NCBI GenBank assembly: GCA_019722365.1
Contig: JADFUC010000586.1
Span: forward strand, 620,001 to 684,000
From: Lithospermum erythrorhizon
Taxonomy: Eukaryota; Streptophyta; Magnoliopsida; Boraginales; Boraginaceae
Direction of reading: 5' to 3'
Length of the DNA: 64,000 nt
Shown here one piece after another: positions 48,338-61,085 of the stretch (the first letter of the stretch is position 1; each line of letters begins with the position of its first letter). A model generated the notes under the pieces. That model made no database searches, was not told the origin of the DNA, and saw nothing but the letters and a program-made list of their open reading frames with translations. The translations under genes were made by a program, and so were the position numbers.

Positions 48338-50204
48338 CAATAGACACTGATAATTTATTTATAGATGTTTAGAAATTATAAAGATTACAACGAATTGAAT
48401 CACAACCGAATCACGGTTAAATCATTAAGAGTTATACAATGATATTAATAAGGATATATTTATCTAGCAAATCATATCAAATCAACAATAATTATAATTA
48501 CAATTATCTAAATAATATCTTCAATAACCTCTTCAGTCTCAGCCTAGTGGAGTAAAGGAATGAGATTGCATGAGAATATGACCATAAGTCTTCAAATAAT
48601 GTGTTCTTATTTGTCGATCTTTGAAGTTATTTCTATGAATTGAACTTTGCAAATAACAGTAGTTTGTACAGTGAGAAGTTTAAGAGGGATCAAAATAACT
48701 GAAGGTCCGAGGTCGAGGTTGAAGAAAGATTCATTACACTCGTCCCTCCAGTTTGACAATAACGGGAAATATCTTGCTCAAATGAGTGTTCCATGCATGC
48801 ACCTTTATAATTAAATCCATCTCCTGCATCTACCAACAAAGACCAAAATCGAATTTCACTTCAGGATTGTTACATACTCTAATTATCATTATTACGACAT
48901 AGAATATTATCAATAGAAACCTACAAATACGATTTCTGAAAATAAATGACTTAATTTCATATTTGGACCTCCGCGTATTGAATCATTATCAAAACATTCA
49001 TAACTTATTTAGCTTATGTAATAACGACTTAACTATTAATGATTAAATTGTAAAATACCCCTACTGGTCCTACATCTATATATGTATATTACACCAGTTG
49101 TAATTTCATCGAATAAATATTGGTTACTTCATGGTAGATATAAAGTTCAAACCATAGAAGAAATATTAATGAATGTTTCATATAGAAAATAATTGCAATA
49201 ATTTGGGAAGTTATTGTCGATTTGATCATAGATAGTATGGACCAAGTTGCAGTTTAATCACATATGCAAAGTTACACTATTACAAATTAGTCTTCAAAAG
49301 TAACACAAATAAATAATGTTGAACATTTGTCCTAAATATGACAAAACAAATATTTGCTGCGTTAAATGCCTATTTTATATGCCACTTTAGTTTGACTATA
49401 CTACTCAATCCGGTTTTTAGTTGTCCTCCATAGTTATTTTCCGTCAGGTAGAATCATTAAAGAGTGAATGATACTTTACATATATATCCCTAATTAATGA
49501 ATCAAACAACAATTTAATGAATGTATTGGTATTAGAAGCTTTTATTACATATACATTAAATATTTGACAAAGAAAAATCAATCAAACCTTGCGTTAGATT
49601 GTTCAAAGTGGCCAAGTATTTTAAAATAATTTTTTTGCTAGGATGGTAACTAAAAAACGGAGAAAGTCTGGCTTGTTGTGCACTTCTTGAACTAATCTAC
49701 AGTGTAATTGTTATTATTAAACTACAACTTGATCCCACTAACTTGAACCAGTTGAGCAATTTGCTCAATACTTTGGCAAAGAAAGGGAAAACACACCTTG
49801 GCTACTAAGTATGTGGCCATTACATCTGATTCCTCTCTGCCATCTTCTTCCATATATAATCATGAAAAAAGTGGGTTGTTAATACAGAAAAAAAATTGAT
49901 GGAGAGATACATATATAGTTGTGTTGCTTGTGCATGTATTTATAAGCTAAACATGAAGGAGAAAGGCAGGGCATAACACACCTGAAACTCAACCAACATA
50001 TTTTGTGTTTGGTGGTTGGAAGTGTTGTGGACTTGTGTGCACGAGCCAACCTTCGTAGTTACTATTTACAAGGCTCAACCCCCATAGTTTTATGTACTGT
50101 CCATGATGTTAAAGAGGTTTTGCATACGCACTTCATGATGCAACACTAATTTGATATAAATGCTTCCATAAATGTAAAGTCCCTACCAATTTTTATTAAA
50201 AGAA
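48338..50204. other. AT-rich spacer, no gene
   Basis: No ORF of note and no repeat boundaries I can support. Mixed short words only. Confidence 0.5.
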
Positions 50205-50211
50205 TATCGAT

Positions 50212-50330
50212 TGAGTGCAGTGGTTGAGCTAGCGATTAAGTCTACTTGATGTAACGGTTCGATTTTCATGTATGTAGGTAAAGGAAGAATTGTGAATTAT
50301 TGTAATCAACTATAAAAAAAAAAAATTTAT
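50212..50330 (+). mobile_element. Possible SINE
   Basis: An A-box-like GCAGTGGTTGAGCTAGCG, a B-box-like GGTTCGATTTT at about 50256, and a terminal run of 12 A at about 50314 follow the layout of a tRNA-derived SINE of about 120 bp. A weak 7-bp flanking duplication TATCGAT (50205-50211 and 50331-50337) is possible. Shorter and less certain than the two other SINEs. Confidence 0.45.
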
Positions 50331-50337
50331 TATCGAT

Positions 50338-51960
50338 CTCAAACCGAATGAAGGAAAAAGGGTTGTGTTAGACTCGTCATCAACACCCTAGTATTAGTAA
50401 TGGAGCGATTGCATAGTATTACAAATTGAATATATTGAGTAAAATTGTCAAAAACAATTGATTTAAGTCTTTTTAACTTTGAGCGGTTATCAAACGCACC
50501 TAAATAAATACGATGTCAGTTTAGTCATAATTCGGTTTGAACGATTTTTTAGTTTTGATTTTCGGGTTCGGAGTAAATACATACGTGTAAAATCTTAACT
50601 ATCTACTAAGACTATATTCTGCAAAGGTAAAAAGGAAAGTCTATTTTTTTAGGAGATGGACGTAATAGTAGATTTGATACGTATTAATTAGTTTTATCTA
50701 TGATATAATTTACTACTAAAATACTTCCTGTCTTATGAGGTTTGACTTGTTTGATTTTTTATGATAAAAAATATCATATTAATAGTATAGCACATTAAAA
50801 ATGTCAGCATTTAATATACTCCGTATTTGTCATTCAATATTAAAAATTACTAAGTTTAAAATTTAAAAATCTTATCATTAAAATTAGAATTAAACAATTT
50901 TTGTAGGATGGATGAAGTAGTTAAAATTGTTGACATGGTGATGACTATGAATTTCTTCAAAATAACGAGCTCAACGAACTATGAATTGAAGGATAGATAA
51001 AAGCTATTCTATATATATCAATAAATCAAGTCTTATTTCATTACTTATATATGAATCTTATATTAAATGAATAATACTATAATAAGATAATTAAATAATA
51101 AATCTAATTAATTAGATTATAAATAAATAAATATAAATATAATAATTTAATTAAATAATTATTAAATATAAATAAATTCTAAATATCATTAAATAAATAT
51201 TTAAAATTTATAAAAAAAAAACATAAAAATTCAAAATAAATTGATCAAACATACATATTGAAAAATGGGATAATAGTACTTAAATTCTTGAAATTAATGA
51301 AAATAATACTTTGTCTTCATTTGAACCTTATAATCTAGAGACATCCACCTTGTTAAAAAAAAACGAACATGATTCTTAGCTCGCCATACGTAATTAACTA
51401 TTTCATGAGTTAATATGATGAATTAATCATATATATTTGATACCAAACGTCTTGTAGCTGATGTTGATCGCTAGAAGAGTCTCACGTTATTGCCTACATT
51501 GAATTCTATCACATGTGTATCTGTCAAGAAATTGTTGAAAGAAATATGCATTACATCCCACCTGAATAAAATTGGCATTGCATAGCCACACAAAGCTGTC
51601 TATTATTTCTTTGTATTTGGAAATGTGAATAGATGAAAATGCCTTTGTGAGAATCGGAAGGCTCGATTTTAAGAACTCAAAATGGATTCAATGACATTTA
51701 TCAGCTTTGCATGTGTCAACTCTATTGAAAAGTTCTTCTCTTGTTCGAGAAGCAGTTCTTTGAAAATCACATCGACTAGTAGCATACATTGCTATGTAGA
51801 TGAATCCACAATTATGTAGTGTAAATATACATAAATAATACTTATCTACAAATTAAATATAAAAAATTAAATGTCTGATAAGTCATGTATTCAAATATTT
51901 TAAAATATATCTCGATACCAAACACAGGTGGTATAGGAAAATTACTAGTGAGATCTTGAA
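50338..51960. other. AT-rich spacer, no gene
   Basis: Very AT-rich (particularly 51000-51240, nearly all A/T with TAAATAAATAT words). No ORF or RNA gene. It could be matrix-attachment-like DNA, but nothing in the sequence proves that. Confidence 0.5.
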
Positions 51961-51967
51961 TTGTTTC

Positions 51968-52500
51968 TCAACCTTTCGAAGTCATGTGCGACTCCTTCAC
52001 TGTCAGAGCCGCGCAAAAAGTAAAAATCATATCAAAATCACATACACCAAGCACATTCTGATAACATTCTCCTTTTCCTCTCCCCCTAAATGGTGTTTGC
52101 TCAGTAGGAGATATGACAGCCTTAACAAGAGTTCCATCTAATGCCCCTATGGCGCCACTAAAAATTTCTGAGTCGTTGATGAGATCGATTTTGATGGGTA
52201 AATGAATCACTATTAGTAGGAACAATCATCTCTTTGGAGAAGCAAATCATAGCATTAAGAACTTCATAGAAATATTTATGTATGGTATGGGTTGAATGAT
52301 TGAATCGTCGTTTCACGGCACGATTGCTATGTTTTTTACTCAAAGTAAACAAAAACATTGCAATCTTTTCTTCAACCGATAAGTAACGACTATCTTGCAA
52401 CCAATTCTTTTCTCGAAAATACTTGCACATGCATAAGAAGGGTCTCAAATGCATCCTAAGCATTTCACGGCAATGAACGGAATTTCCATTTAAGATATCG
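51968..52500 (-). pseudogene. PIF/Harbinger-type transposase (HARBI1/ALP1-like) fragment
   Basis: Minus-strand segment 52463-52158 reads MLRMHLRPFLCMCKYFREKN then WLQDSRYLSVEEKIAMFLFT, RAVKRRFNHSTHTIHKYFYE and VLNAMICFSKEM. This is the N-terminal helix-turn-helix part of plant PIF/Harbinger nucleases. The shifted segment 52225-51968 contains FSGAIGALDGTLVKAVISPT then PFRGRGKGECYQNVLGVCDF and DMIFTFCAA, the IGALDGT block carrying the first catalytic Asp of the DDE domain. A frameshift separates them and the remaining DDE part after the FTF block is degraded. Inactive remnant; host-domesticated ALP1-like genes are intact, which this is not. Confidence 0.78.
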
Positions 52501-52977
52501 TTATTCCATCACCCACAACCGGTGAGAGATGCATTAAATTGTAAGTCGTCTTCAATCCTTGCTTAATCTTATTTTCTTCATAAGCCGGTATAAATTATAA
52601 TGAACTTCAGTAACTCCTTCGGATTGTGATTTAACATACTACATACAATAAAATATATTCATATTAGTTATATAAAACTAGTAATTCTTTGGTAATTATC
52701 ATATGCAATAGTTCAACGATATTGACAATTAACTGATTAACAATTGAAAAAAAAACGCTAAATTGATAATTAAAAATATAGTTCATCACCATAGACAATC
52801 TTTAAACAGAAACAAAAAGACCAATAACTTTGTCATTCAAACACATATCAAAACTTATTCAAATAAGAAAATGGTTGTTTCCAAACTTATTGACTACTAT
52901 TATTTGAAGAACATTGATCTTTCTCCCAATCATAGTAATCCACCCTCGATGTATTTATTCAGGCTTATCCTTCAATA

Positions 52978-53420
52978 TCATCCATTGGTCTCTATAAACT
53001 TTACTCTCTGAAAAAATGGCACAAGCTGCATAATATAAAGGATCTCCAAGGAAAATGGTGCACATGTCATCCAGACTTCATGACATTCTTTGATGGTGGG
53101 AATCTCAAGTTCAGCAGCTTTAGTAAAGCTATTCGAAGCTGCTATTAACTGATTATCAAGTTCATAAATGTCTTTTAAAGCGCTTAGCATTGGTTGGTAA
53201 CTTCGTCATGTGGTGTGTAGATGGTCCATCATCTTAGGACTCAACAGTAATACTAGCCGATGATTCTTGCTGCACCTTACGCTTATCGAGAGCCTGTGAG
53301 ATGGACCCAAACTTATTTCAGGTAGCTCAATCGTGAAAAGTGATTGCGTCTCTGTGATATTGTAAGGGATCTTTGCAAGAAATTGTTTAGCGTCTGAATG
53401 TATACGTAATTTGGGAACTA
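52978..53420 (-). pseudogene. Probable PIF/Harbinger ORF1 (Myb/SANT-like companion) C-terminal remnant
   Basis: Minus-strand 53190-52978 reads MLSALKDIYELDNQLIAASN then AAELEIPTIKECHEVWMTC, and upstream DNA to about 53420 gives weak Ser/Lys/Arg-rich pieces in shifting frames. PIF elements encode a Myb-like protein next to the transposase; position upstream and same strand fit that companion. Similarity was judged by general character only, so the identity is tentative. Confidence 0.35.
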
Positions 53421-53429
53421 ATTTTCTAA

Positions 53430-54985
53430 TATATGTTTGAAACTAATAGTTAAAAAAAGGTAAACTATATAACATATGCTCTTTCCCGTTTGCTCTGTAT
53501 GCCGAATTCGTAGTATGTGTACTTGGATAAGTAATGAGTATTACCGTTTTCAACTAATCTCTATTACAAACAACATTTTTTTTTTTGAGATAGTCCCATT
53601 GATTCTTTAATTATTTCTGGGAGAAATCTAAATTACTCTCTTTGAGCCACGCTAACATTCTCCAGAATCTTAAAACTCAATCCACAATAACGACTTTCGG
53701 CGACTTCCTTTATGCATAAATCTAGAAATAACTTTAAAGCTCTGGAGTTTTACAATCAGATTTTTCCACTTTCTTCCTTATCGTGCCTACAAACACTGGC
53801 CTATCCGATATTAAGTATGGTCTATTTTAAAATATGCATAGAGAGTTGCACCATCATTTTATACAAGGTTCAATAAAAGCGGATCAATTTTCTACAATAA
53901 AGGAGCCTGAGGCAAAAAAGCTATGATAAAGTGAAAGTGAAAAGTTGATGTTCACGGCCAGGTGATAGTAACTTGTCTATGGCTTGTCGAGAACACTTGA
54001 GTGAGTGAATATCGTACTAAGCTCGCCGTGGGAGAAACAAAACAAGGGTAGCTATTCTGATGCTGTAATGTCAGCTACTTGGAAAATCTGCATGGCTAGT
54101 CAGCAATTGTAGAAACATTTATCTAATTCCTTAAATTAAAATCACCTAATATAACCACAACATATAAAGGCTAAAAATCAAACTGTCAACATCACCGATT
54201 CTTGATATTAATATGACAAATAAGCTAACTTTAAAAAAACATGCTAGAAAAGTCAACCGCCCGATTCTCTAGTTAACATGATAACGCATCCAGTATAAAC
54301 GATAAAAGTCTGATACATTGAATAAAATCTGAATAATTAAATTTAAAATACAAGAATTATTTATTGACTCTTCCTTAACAATATAATACATTGAATAAGA
54401 ATACAATTAAGGTAAAAAATAATACGTCGAATATTATAAATTGAATAGAAAAAGGGATAAAATTATTCAACTTTGTAATAAATTGAAAAAGAAAAATGTG
54501 TAAGGTGAAAAGAAAATAGATTGTTTTTCTTTAAGTTTAAGTGAATAAGAGGAGAATTTTGAAATTATTTAATTAATAAATAAAAATAAGCTAAAATTTT
54601 AACTTAATTTTTGTCAAGGATTTACAATAAGCATAAAAATAATTAAATTTAACAAAGCAGGCAATAAATTAAGTGTTAAAAATTAATTAAATTTAAGTAC
54701 TTAATGAGTTTAACAAACACCCCAAGCATTATGTAAAATAGGGATAGCATTTCGCAAATTTCTTCCTCCCATTTTACAAAAAAGAGAAATACATTGAGTA
54801 GCAAAAATTGGTCGAAAATGATGTAATATCAAACACAACAAATTAACTGCCAATAAATGCATACAATAGTGGTTCGAAGCATACTATTTATCCAACTCAT
54901 CTCTTCAATTCCGAACCAGAATACAAAAGAAAACTGAAAATCTATGTTTAAAAACACCTTTGTAAGCATCAAGTCAAAAGCTCGT
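53430..54985. other. Spacer between the Harbinger remnant and the PP2A 3' end
   Basis: AT-rich. The part nearest 54985 is presumably the PP2A 3' UTR on the minus strand. No other gene, RNA or repeat boundary supported. Confidence 0.45.
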
Positions 54986-57900
54986 CTAGCTCGACATCAT
55001 TACATTGTCGCTAGACTGCAGAGCTTGATTGGCAAAATAACGGACATCAACATCAGGATCCTCGGACAACTCTACCAAAGTAGGTTTGATGGTTGATTCA
55101 ACTACCTACATAATGCAGCATATTTTAGTATTGACAAGTAAACTAACATAAACCAATGAAAAACAATGCTGAGCATATAACTTACTGATTGATCGACAAT
55201 GGGAACGAAGGACTGCAGCACCTTTGCCACATTGAACTTAATGTTAGGTACTCTGCAAAGAACATATTTACAAGGTAAGAAACAATTTTTGATGTTTCTA
55301 AACAAACTTCAAACATAGAAAACCATGCAAACACGGCCACCTGTCCTTTGCTGCATTGACGACCACTGGTAGCAATTTGGAACAAGTGATGTCAGATCCC
55401 ATTACTGGAGCAAGTAAAGCAATTGCCCGAATCACAGTCATCCGGTACAAGTAATGAGGATTGCTAGTCATGTCCAAAACCTGCAATAAAGATGGCCAAA
55501 ATTTCTAACAAAGTGCACAAGAAATGAAATACCAATGCATAGAGGAATGAGGAACGCCTCCCAGATAACATAACCAAAAGAGATGTTATTACAGATTATT
55601 ATACCAAAGCACAGACAATTAAGCTCCATAGCAGCAAAATAAAATTTATTTTACGTCTCATTTTCCAGGTTAATTATCATCAATCTTCCGATGTATTTTC
55701 TTTTTTAAAGCTTTTATAATATAGACACAGTTACAGCCCTGTTGGGGTAACTTCAGTTTCTTACGACAATTTAGCAAGTCCGTTCCTATTACAGAAAATG
55801 AGCCATTAATCAGCATATAAACACTCAAGTTTGTCCACATGACAAGGAGGACCAATACTGTGATTAAATGATCAAACTCTGGGACAAGATCATAGAGAAG
55901 GTGAATGTGTGATAAAGAAAGAAAATAATAGGCACAACTTGTTAGAACAGCGAATAGAGTATTCTGCAGAGCGGATACTATATTCGAATACCAATCACCT
56001 GCAAAAGAATATAAATAATAAAAATCGGTAGCAAATCATTGCCAAAAAAAACTCAAGACTGTCAAGCTTGAGTTTCACTAATTATGAAACTCAGTAGCAC
56101 GTTTTAAAATCGGCAAAGCAGTTGACCATCCCAACTACCATACAGTTAACTATGAGGAAATCGAGATAGCCATTAGGGTTGAGGGTTCTAATAGACCTGA
56201 GGAACAATGTGCTCCATTGCCCAGTCTGGGCCAAACTCTTCTGCTAGGCGTTTCAGGTTATTTGCAGCAGCCTCTCGGATTGAGTGAACCTGTGACAATT
56301 GCATGAATTTATTAGAAAAGTGATACTTTTTCATTATCTTTACACTTTTGTCCCTATAAAGTATCAGCTCCGTCCTAAATTGTAATAATTACCTCTAATT
56401 ATAAGGGCAAAAGAGAAAATTTACATACATCCTTAATAAAGTACTTTTAGTCTAAACAATCAATTATATTGACACAGAGGGAGTAAAAACTAAGTTGATA
56501 CAGAAAATAACACACAAACCTTGTCCTGTAACCACTGCATGCAAAGAGCCCCAAGCTTGTCGTCGAAAAACCCCACACCCAGCTGACTAGCCAAAAGAGG
56601 GATGTATTCGATTATAGCAAGCCTAACTCTCCAATGCCTGTCTTCTGCAAGCTCAACGATAGCTGGTAATAGAGACTGGGACAGCAAATCAATTCCAATA
56701 ACCTACAAAAAAAATGTTCTAATTGATATCAACAAAAACATTAGATTATCATAACACTAAGTTATGATGTTAATGCATAGAAGAAAAATAATAAAATTGT
56801 CACTGAGAACATCACAATCGATAAGAAGTAAAGAAATGGTTAAATATTCAGAAAACCTGCAACCATTTTGGTCTAACAATCTGTAGTTGAAAATACAGTT
56901 TTTAGTTTATCTATTAATTCAAATATTGATCAAAGTAGTCAGTTGAGGATTAAATGCCTACACTATATGATCAGATTTTAATTATACAAAAAAAAAAATG
57001 AGATAAGGATTTATATAATTTGTAGTAATAACATCTGAAGACAAAACCAAATAGAGAGTCTATATATACTCTAGTCTAGACATAATATAATAACTGAGAG
57101 AGAGAGAGAGAGAGAGAGAGAAGGTATATGTTTTGTAGTTTAATGTTTTGATATATTCCAGGAATTTTTGTCAATGTGTGCCGAAGTTTAACTGCGTGAT
57201 CATGCATAGAAATAAACACACGAATATAGAATAAAACAGAATGAAGCATGAATGCAGCCAGTCGCTCTATTAACATTATTGATGATCCTTCGGTAGATTT
57301 ACTACTAAAGACAAAGTTTAGAGAGAAAATTGTGTTGAACGAAGTTAAAGTGTGAGTGAACCTGATTGACTTCATCCAGCTTGCTAATAATGTTGAGACG
57401 CACGTCAGGGAATTCATCCTTAAGGAGAGAAAGAAAAATGGGAAGAAGCTGTTCGATTGTAGCATCCTGAAAATTATTGGAAAGCTATATTAGATGGAAC
57501 AAAACAGCTCCTAATTATACCAAATTATCATCACAAATTGCAAAAAGAAATTGGACCAAAAAAAAATTAATGAAAGCAAGTAAATTTTATTTATGTCTAG
57601 ATATGACCCTAAAAATTTTACTCTGGAGAACCATATCTATCTGACATTCTGACCATAACAGTTCGGCAATTTTAGCATTGAGGCATGTTATTGATATGAC
57701 AAGTTACCATCAATTCACCAATGGAGCGGTTACTCGATCAACTGAATTGTAACATTTTATACCAATTCTTACCTTCCCTAAGATAGGAGCCATGCCCATT
57801 ATAACAGAAGCCAAAGAAGATCTAACATGCTGGGAAGAATCTGAAGATAATTCCTGCAATATACGGGGGGGAAAATCAGAGTGAAAGATGCGAGGGCAGA

Positions 57901-60161
57901 AAAGTGGGTAAAAGTAAACTTATATACCTTAACACAAGGAAGGATATGCTGAATGGCAAGTTCAGGACTAAGGATCCGACAAAATTTGGTAACTTTCCCA
58001 GCAGCTGCTATACGTACTTCAGCTTCATTATCTCGGAGTAGACGAACATATGCAGGAACCAGATCGGCCCTTCCATTTGTTATAACAGTATGAAATCGTC
58101 AAATATAATTACGTAAATTAATAAAATGAATAGAAATTACTAGAACATATTCCCCTCAAATATAGTTGTTGGTTTGTGAGTGACATGCTAAAAGTTGGAC
58201 AGATACCTTGTAGGTTCTGGTCCAACAGCTTCACAAAGTTCATACAATTGGTTGGCAACCATGTAGCGCACACGCCAAGACTTGTCCTGAATAAGAAGCA
58301 TATTTATGTATCAAATGCCACAATGACAATGGAAATTTAGAACATATTATAACTGCTAAAATATAAGAGCCAAAATCAAGGAGAGGCTTGAGTTGTCAAT
58401 GATTTGAGAAAATACAAACCTTAAATTCATAGAGCGGATTAGCTTATCGTTTATTGAATATCAAATCACAATTTGTATCAATAGCAGATGTAGGTAATAT
58501 TAAATATTAACGCAAGTACCTGGGAGAAGTTGACAATGACAGGAAGAATATGAGTAACACAGTCCTGGGGTTCCAACAATTTGCCGAGAGTAGCACAACC
58601 TTCAACGGCCAGCAAACGGACGGAATCCTGATCTGAAAGAAAACATGTGTGAATATTCTCACACTTGCAAGTAATCCATACAGACGTCCCAGTTTTGCTG
58701 ATCTCTTCTTAATTGATTAGCTTCAGTAACTTTAGACTATCACTTACATTTACGTGCATTTTCCACAAAAGAAATCCAAGGATAGCAGTTTAACAATAAG
58801 AAAACATATTACTCTCTTTTGAGGAAGCAGAGTAGGATAGATTATCTTAAGACACACTTTTAAGCCCCATCCAAAATCCATCTTGTGTGCGAAATCTTAT
58901 CAACCACTACAAACTAACTTCTTCGCGTAAGTTGATTCTTGCTCGTCTTACAATTTTTGCAAAACCTTAGCGAGTTAATTGCTTGTACATATGTTAAATA
59001 TCAATTCTAATTAACGAGTAGAAATGACACCCCATCATGTGACAATCTAGATGTAAGCAAGACACTTCAGATGTCAGTCTTTACATAGAAAAACTAGTTG
59101 ATTGCAACTAGATGTAAGCAAGACAAACTAGATGTAAGCAAGACACCCCATTCCTCATTTCAGAAAATTAGTTGATTGCAACCTTTACATAGAAAAACTA
59201 AAACGAAATTAATAAATAACTTACCATCCTGTGTAAGATCTTCAAACATAGACATGATGTCAGTCTTCAGATGAGCAGGTTCAATGCTAGCAGCAAATTT
59301 TCCTAAGTTTGTTGCCGCTGCCCTTCGAACCATAGGCATGTCATCCTGACACAACTGGGTATATATTGACCTCAACTCCGACTTTAAAATATCCGAGGCA
59401 CTGGGGTAAGCAATATGAAATAATCCACAAGAAGACACTCGTGCTGTGAACCATTCACCAGCTGCTAGACGCTGCATTATGAAAAGAAAACATCACTAAA
59501 AATGTGAAATACTAAAATAACCATCAAGGAAAGATTAAAACAGTGAGCGAGTGAGTACTAAGAAAACCAAGAAAAGCATTGGTAAAAAAATCTAAAAAAT
59601 AGAACTATCATATGCTAGTAATATAAGAAATTAGATACTTTCAAATTGCATTCAGAGTGAAGTAAATATGATTCCATATTCCAATGATGCAGCATTTCAG
59701 AGCTTAGAATTATTGTAAAACTTGAGAAAAAGATCAAAATGAGTGCACTACAACAGAAATAACTAGCTGACCTTCACAAGCGGAATAAATGATTCGACAA
59801 TGTCGCTCTCCCTCATCTGGGTTCCAATACGACATAAGGACTCAACAGCTTTGTCCCGGACACAGGTCTCTTCAACAGTGCAAAGGGTTTCCAAAGGTGG
59901 GAGCAACACGTTGGCATACTCTACTCCACCCACATAAGGGATAAATACACCCAACTCCTGTGCCATTGCAAGGAGTACTTCATCATCGTCGTCATTATTT
60001 TCACTCAGAAATGGAATCAACTCCTTCCTTGTCCGTTCCTCTCCAAGAGCACGTGCAATCGTGGAAATCCGCCGAATGGAATTTAGCCGCAATTGAATGT
60101 CATCATTTTTAAGCTCATCGATTAACACGGCTATTGGGTACAATGGTTCTTCCATCGACAT
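54986..60161 (-). CDS. PP2AA: Serine/threonine protein phosphatase 2A 65 kDa regulatory subunit A
   Basis: Scaffold subunit of PP2A, a HEAT-repeat solenoid that holds the catalytic C and variable B subunits. Twelve exons on the minus strand: 60161-59772, 59471-59225, 58632-58520, 58286-58207, 58069-57928, 57853-57773, 57466-57362, 56702-56520, 56289-56197, 55480-55341, 55252-55186 and 55105-54986. All junctions are GT-AG with consistent phase, giving 586 aa against a usual 587. The start [20 protein letters not shown] and the end DNVMMSS are typical for plants. HEAT motifs visible include [100 protein letters not shown] and [20 protein letters not shown]. Plants carry several A paralogues (RCN1/PP2AA1-3); which one this is cannot be decided here. 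No truncation or internal stop. Confidence 0.96.
57096..57120. repeat. GA microsatellite in a PP2A intron
   Basis: About twelve GA dinucleotides in the intron between exons 7 and 8. Read on the minus strand it is a CT run, far from the splice sites. Confidence 0.9.
59040..59190. repeat. Short tandem/dispersed repeats in a PP2A intron
   Basis: CTAGATGTAAGCAAGACA occurs at about 59047, 59107 and 59126. AGTTGATTGCAAC and CTTTACATAGAAAAACTA each occur twice nearby. A small minisatellite-like array inside the intron between exons 2 and 3. Confidence 0.8.
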
Positions 60162-60419
60162 CTTATCTTAACCAAACAAATCTCTCAACTTCAAGACAGA
60201 AAAAGCAACAAACCCGACTATCAATAACAAACAAAAAGCAGATTATCAAATTCCAGTTACGTACAATAACAACTCAAATAGGTTTTCATCATAATAATCA
60301 AACCAACATAATAACAAGTTAAAAAATTGTAATAACACCCAACTCTGAGAATTATATAGAGTCTTCTTATATTGAAAGAACAAATTCTTATTCCAATTAG
60401 TCGATAACAGTTACATATG

Positions 60420-60670
60420 TTTCTATAAACCAAACCAAGCACTATCCCATTAAGTGGGGTCGCCTATATGAATACGACGCCTCCAATCAACCCTATGACA
60501 AACAATAGGAACTTTGATATAGTCTTGTTCAACTCTTCTTCGGTATACCTCTTGACTCTACATCCATTTGTAACTATCATAGCTCCACAGTAAAATACCT
60601 TTTTAACGGTGGATTTATTTGACGTATTCATACACGGTGGTACCATAGCTACATATCTTTCTATCATTAT
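60420..60670. repeat. Possible LINE/SINE-derived fragment in the PP2A leader intron
   Basis: CCAAGCACTATCCCATTAAG then TGGGGTCGCCTATATGAATA resembles the phrase AAGTGGGGTCGGCTACATGAAT that I know from plant non-LTR retroelement fragments (family from memory, probably RTE-type LINE). It sits between the PP2A ATG (60161) and the presumed first untranslated exon. Extent uncertain. Confidence 0.4.
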
Positions 60671-60939
60671 GTAAAAACAAGAAAAGGGTATAACACGAAA
60701 ATTAAATTTGCCCAATTAGCTAAAAAACCGACAATCAAGATTCCCTTTTTACCAACTTAATTAATAATATTCCATCTTGTCGAAAAAATAACATGAATCA
60801 ATCAATATAGATTAATAATATCTAAATCATAAATGGGAATATCAAATTTGCAAAAAATAATTGATAGATAATGGACAATTAATTAGGAACATAAATCAAA
60901 TAAATTAAAATGAGATGCATAAAATATGTTGGAATAAAC

Positions 60940-61044
60940 AAATTAATTACCTTATGATTGTAAAAAATATGGAAAATGTAGCATATGGGAAGAGATCCAA
61001 GTAGAGAGTATTGAGAGTGGGGAACTTTTGAGATTCAAGAACTG

Positions 61045-61078
<34 letters not shown>

Positions 61079-61085
61079 TTTTCTT
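60940..61085 (-). promoter_or_regulatory. Presumed first (untranslated) exon and core promoter region of PP2A subunit A
   Basis: On the minus strand a CT-rich stretch including a (CT)n run (plus-strand GA run at 61045-61071) is followed by CTTGAATCTCAAAAGTTCCC and a candidate donor GTAATTAATTTG at about 60953. CT-rich leaders are common in plant housekeeping genes. The acceptor would lie close to 60175-60200. Inferred from layout, without transcript evidence. Confidence 0.4.

Noticed and set aside
51000..51240. Extremely AT-rich stretch as a possible replication origin or matrix attachment region
   Set aside because: Base composition alone does not support either call.
57076..57465. 129-codon minus-strand ORF in the PP2A region
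   Set aside because: A mixture of exon 7 read in the wrong frame and intron sequence, ending in the CT microsatellite.
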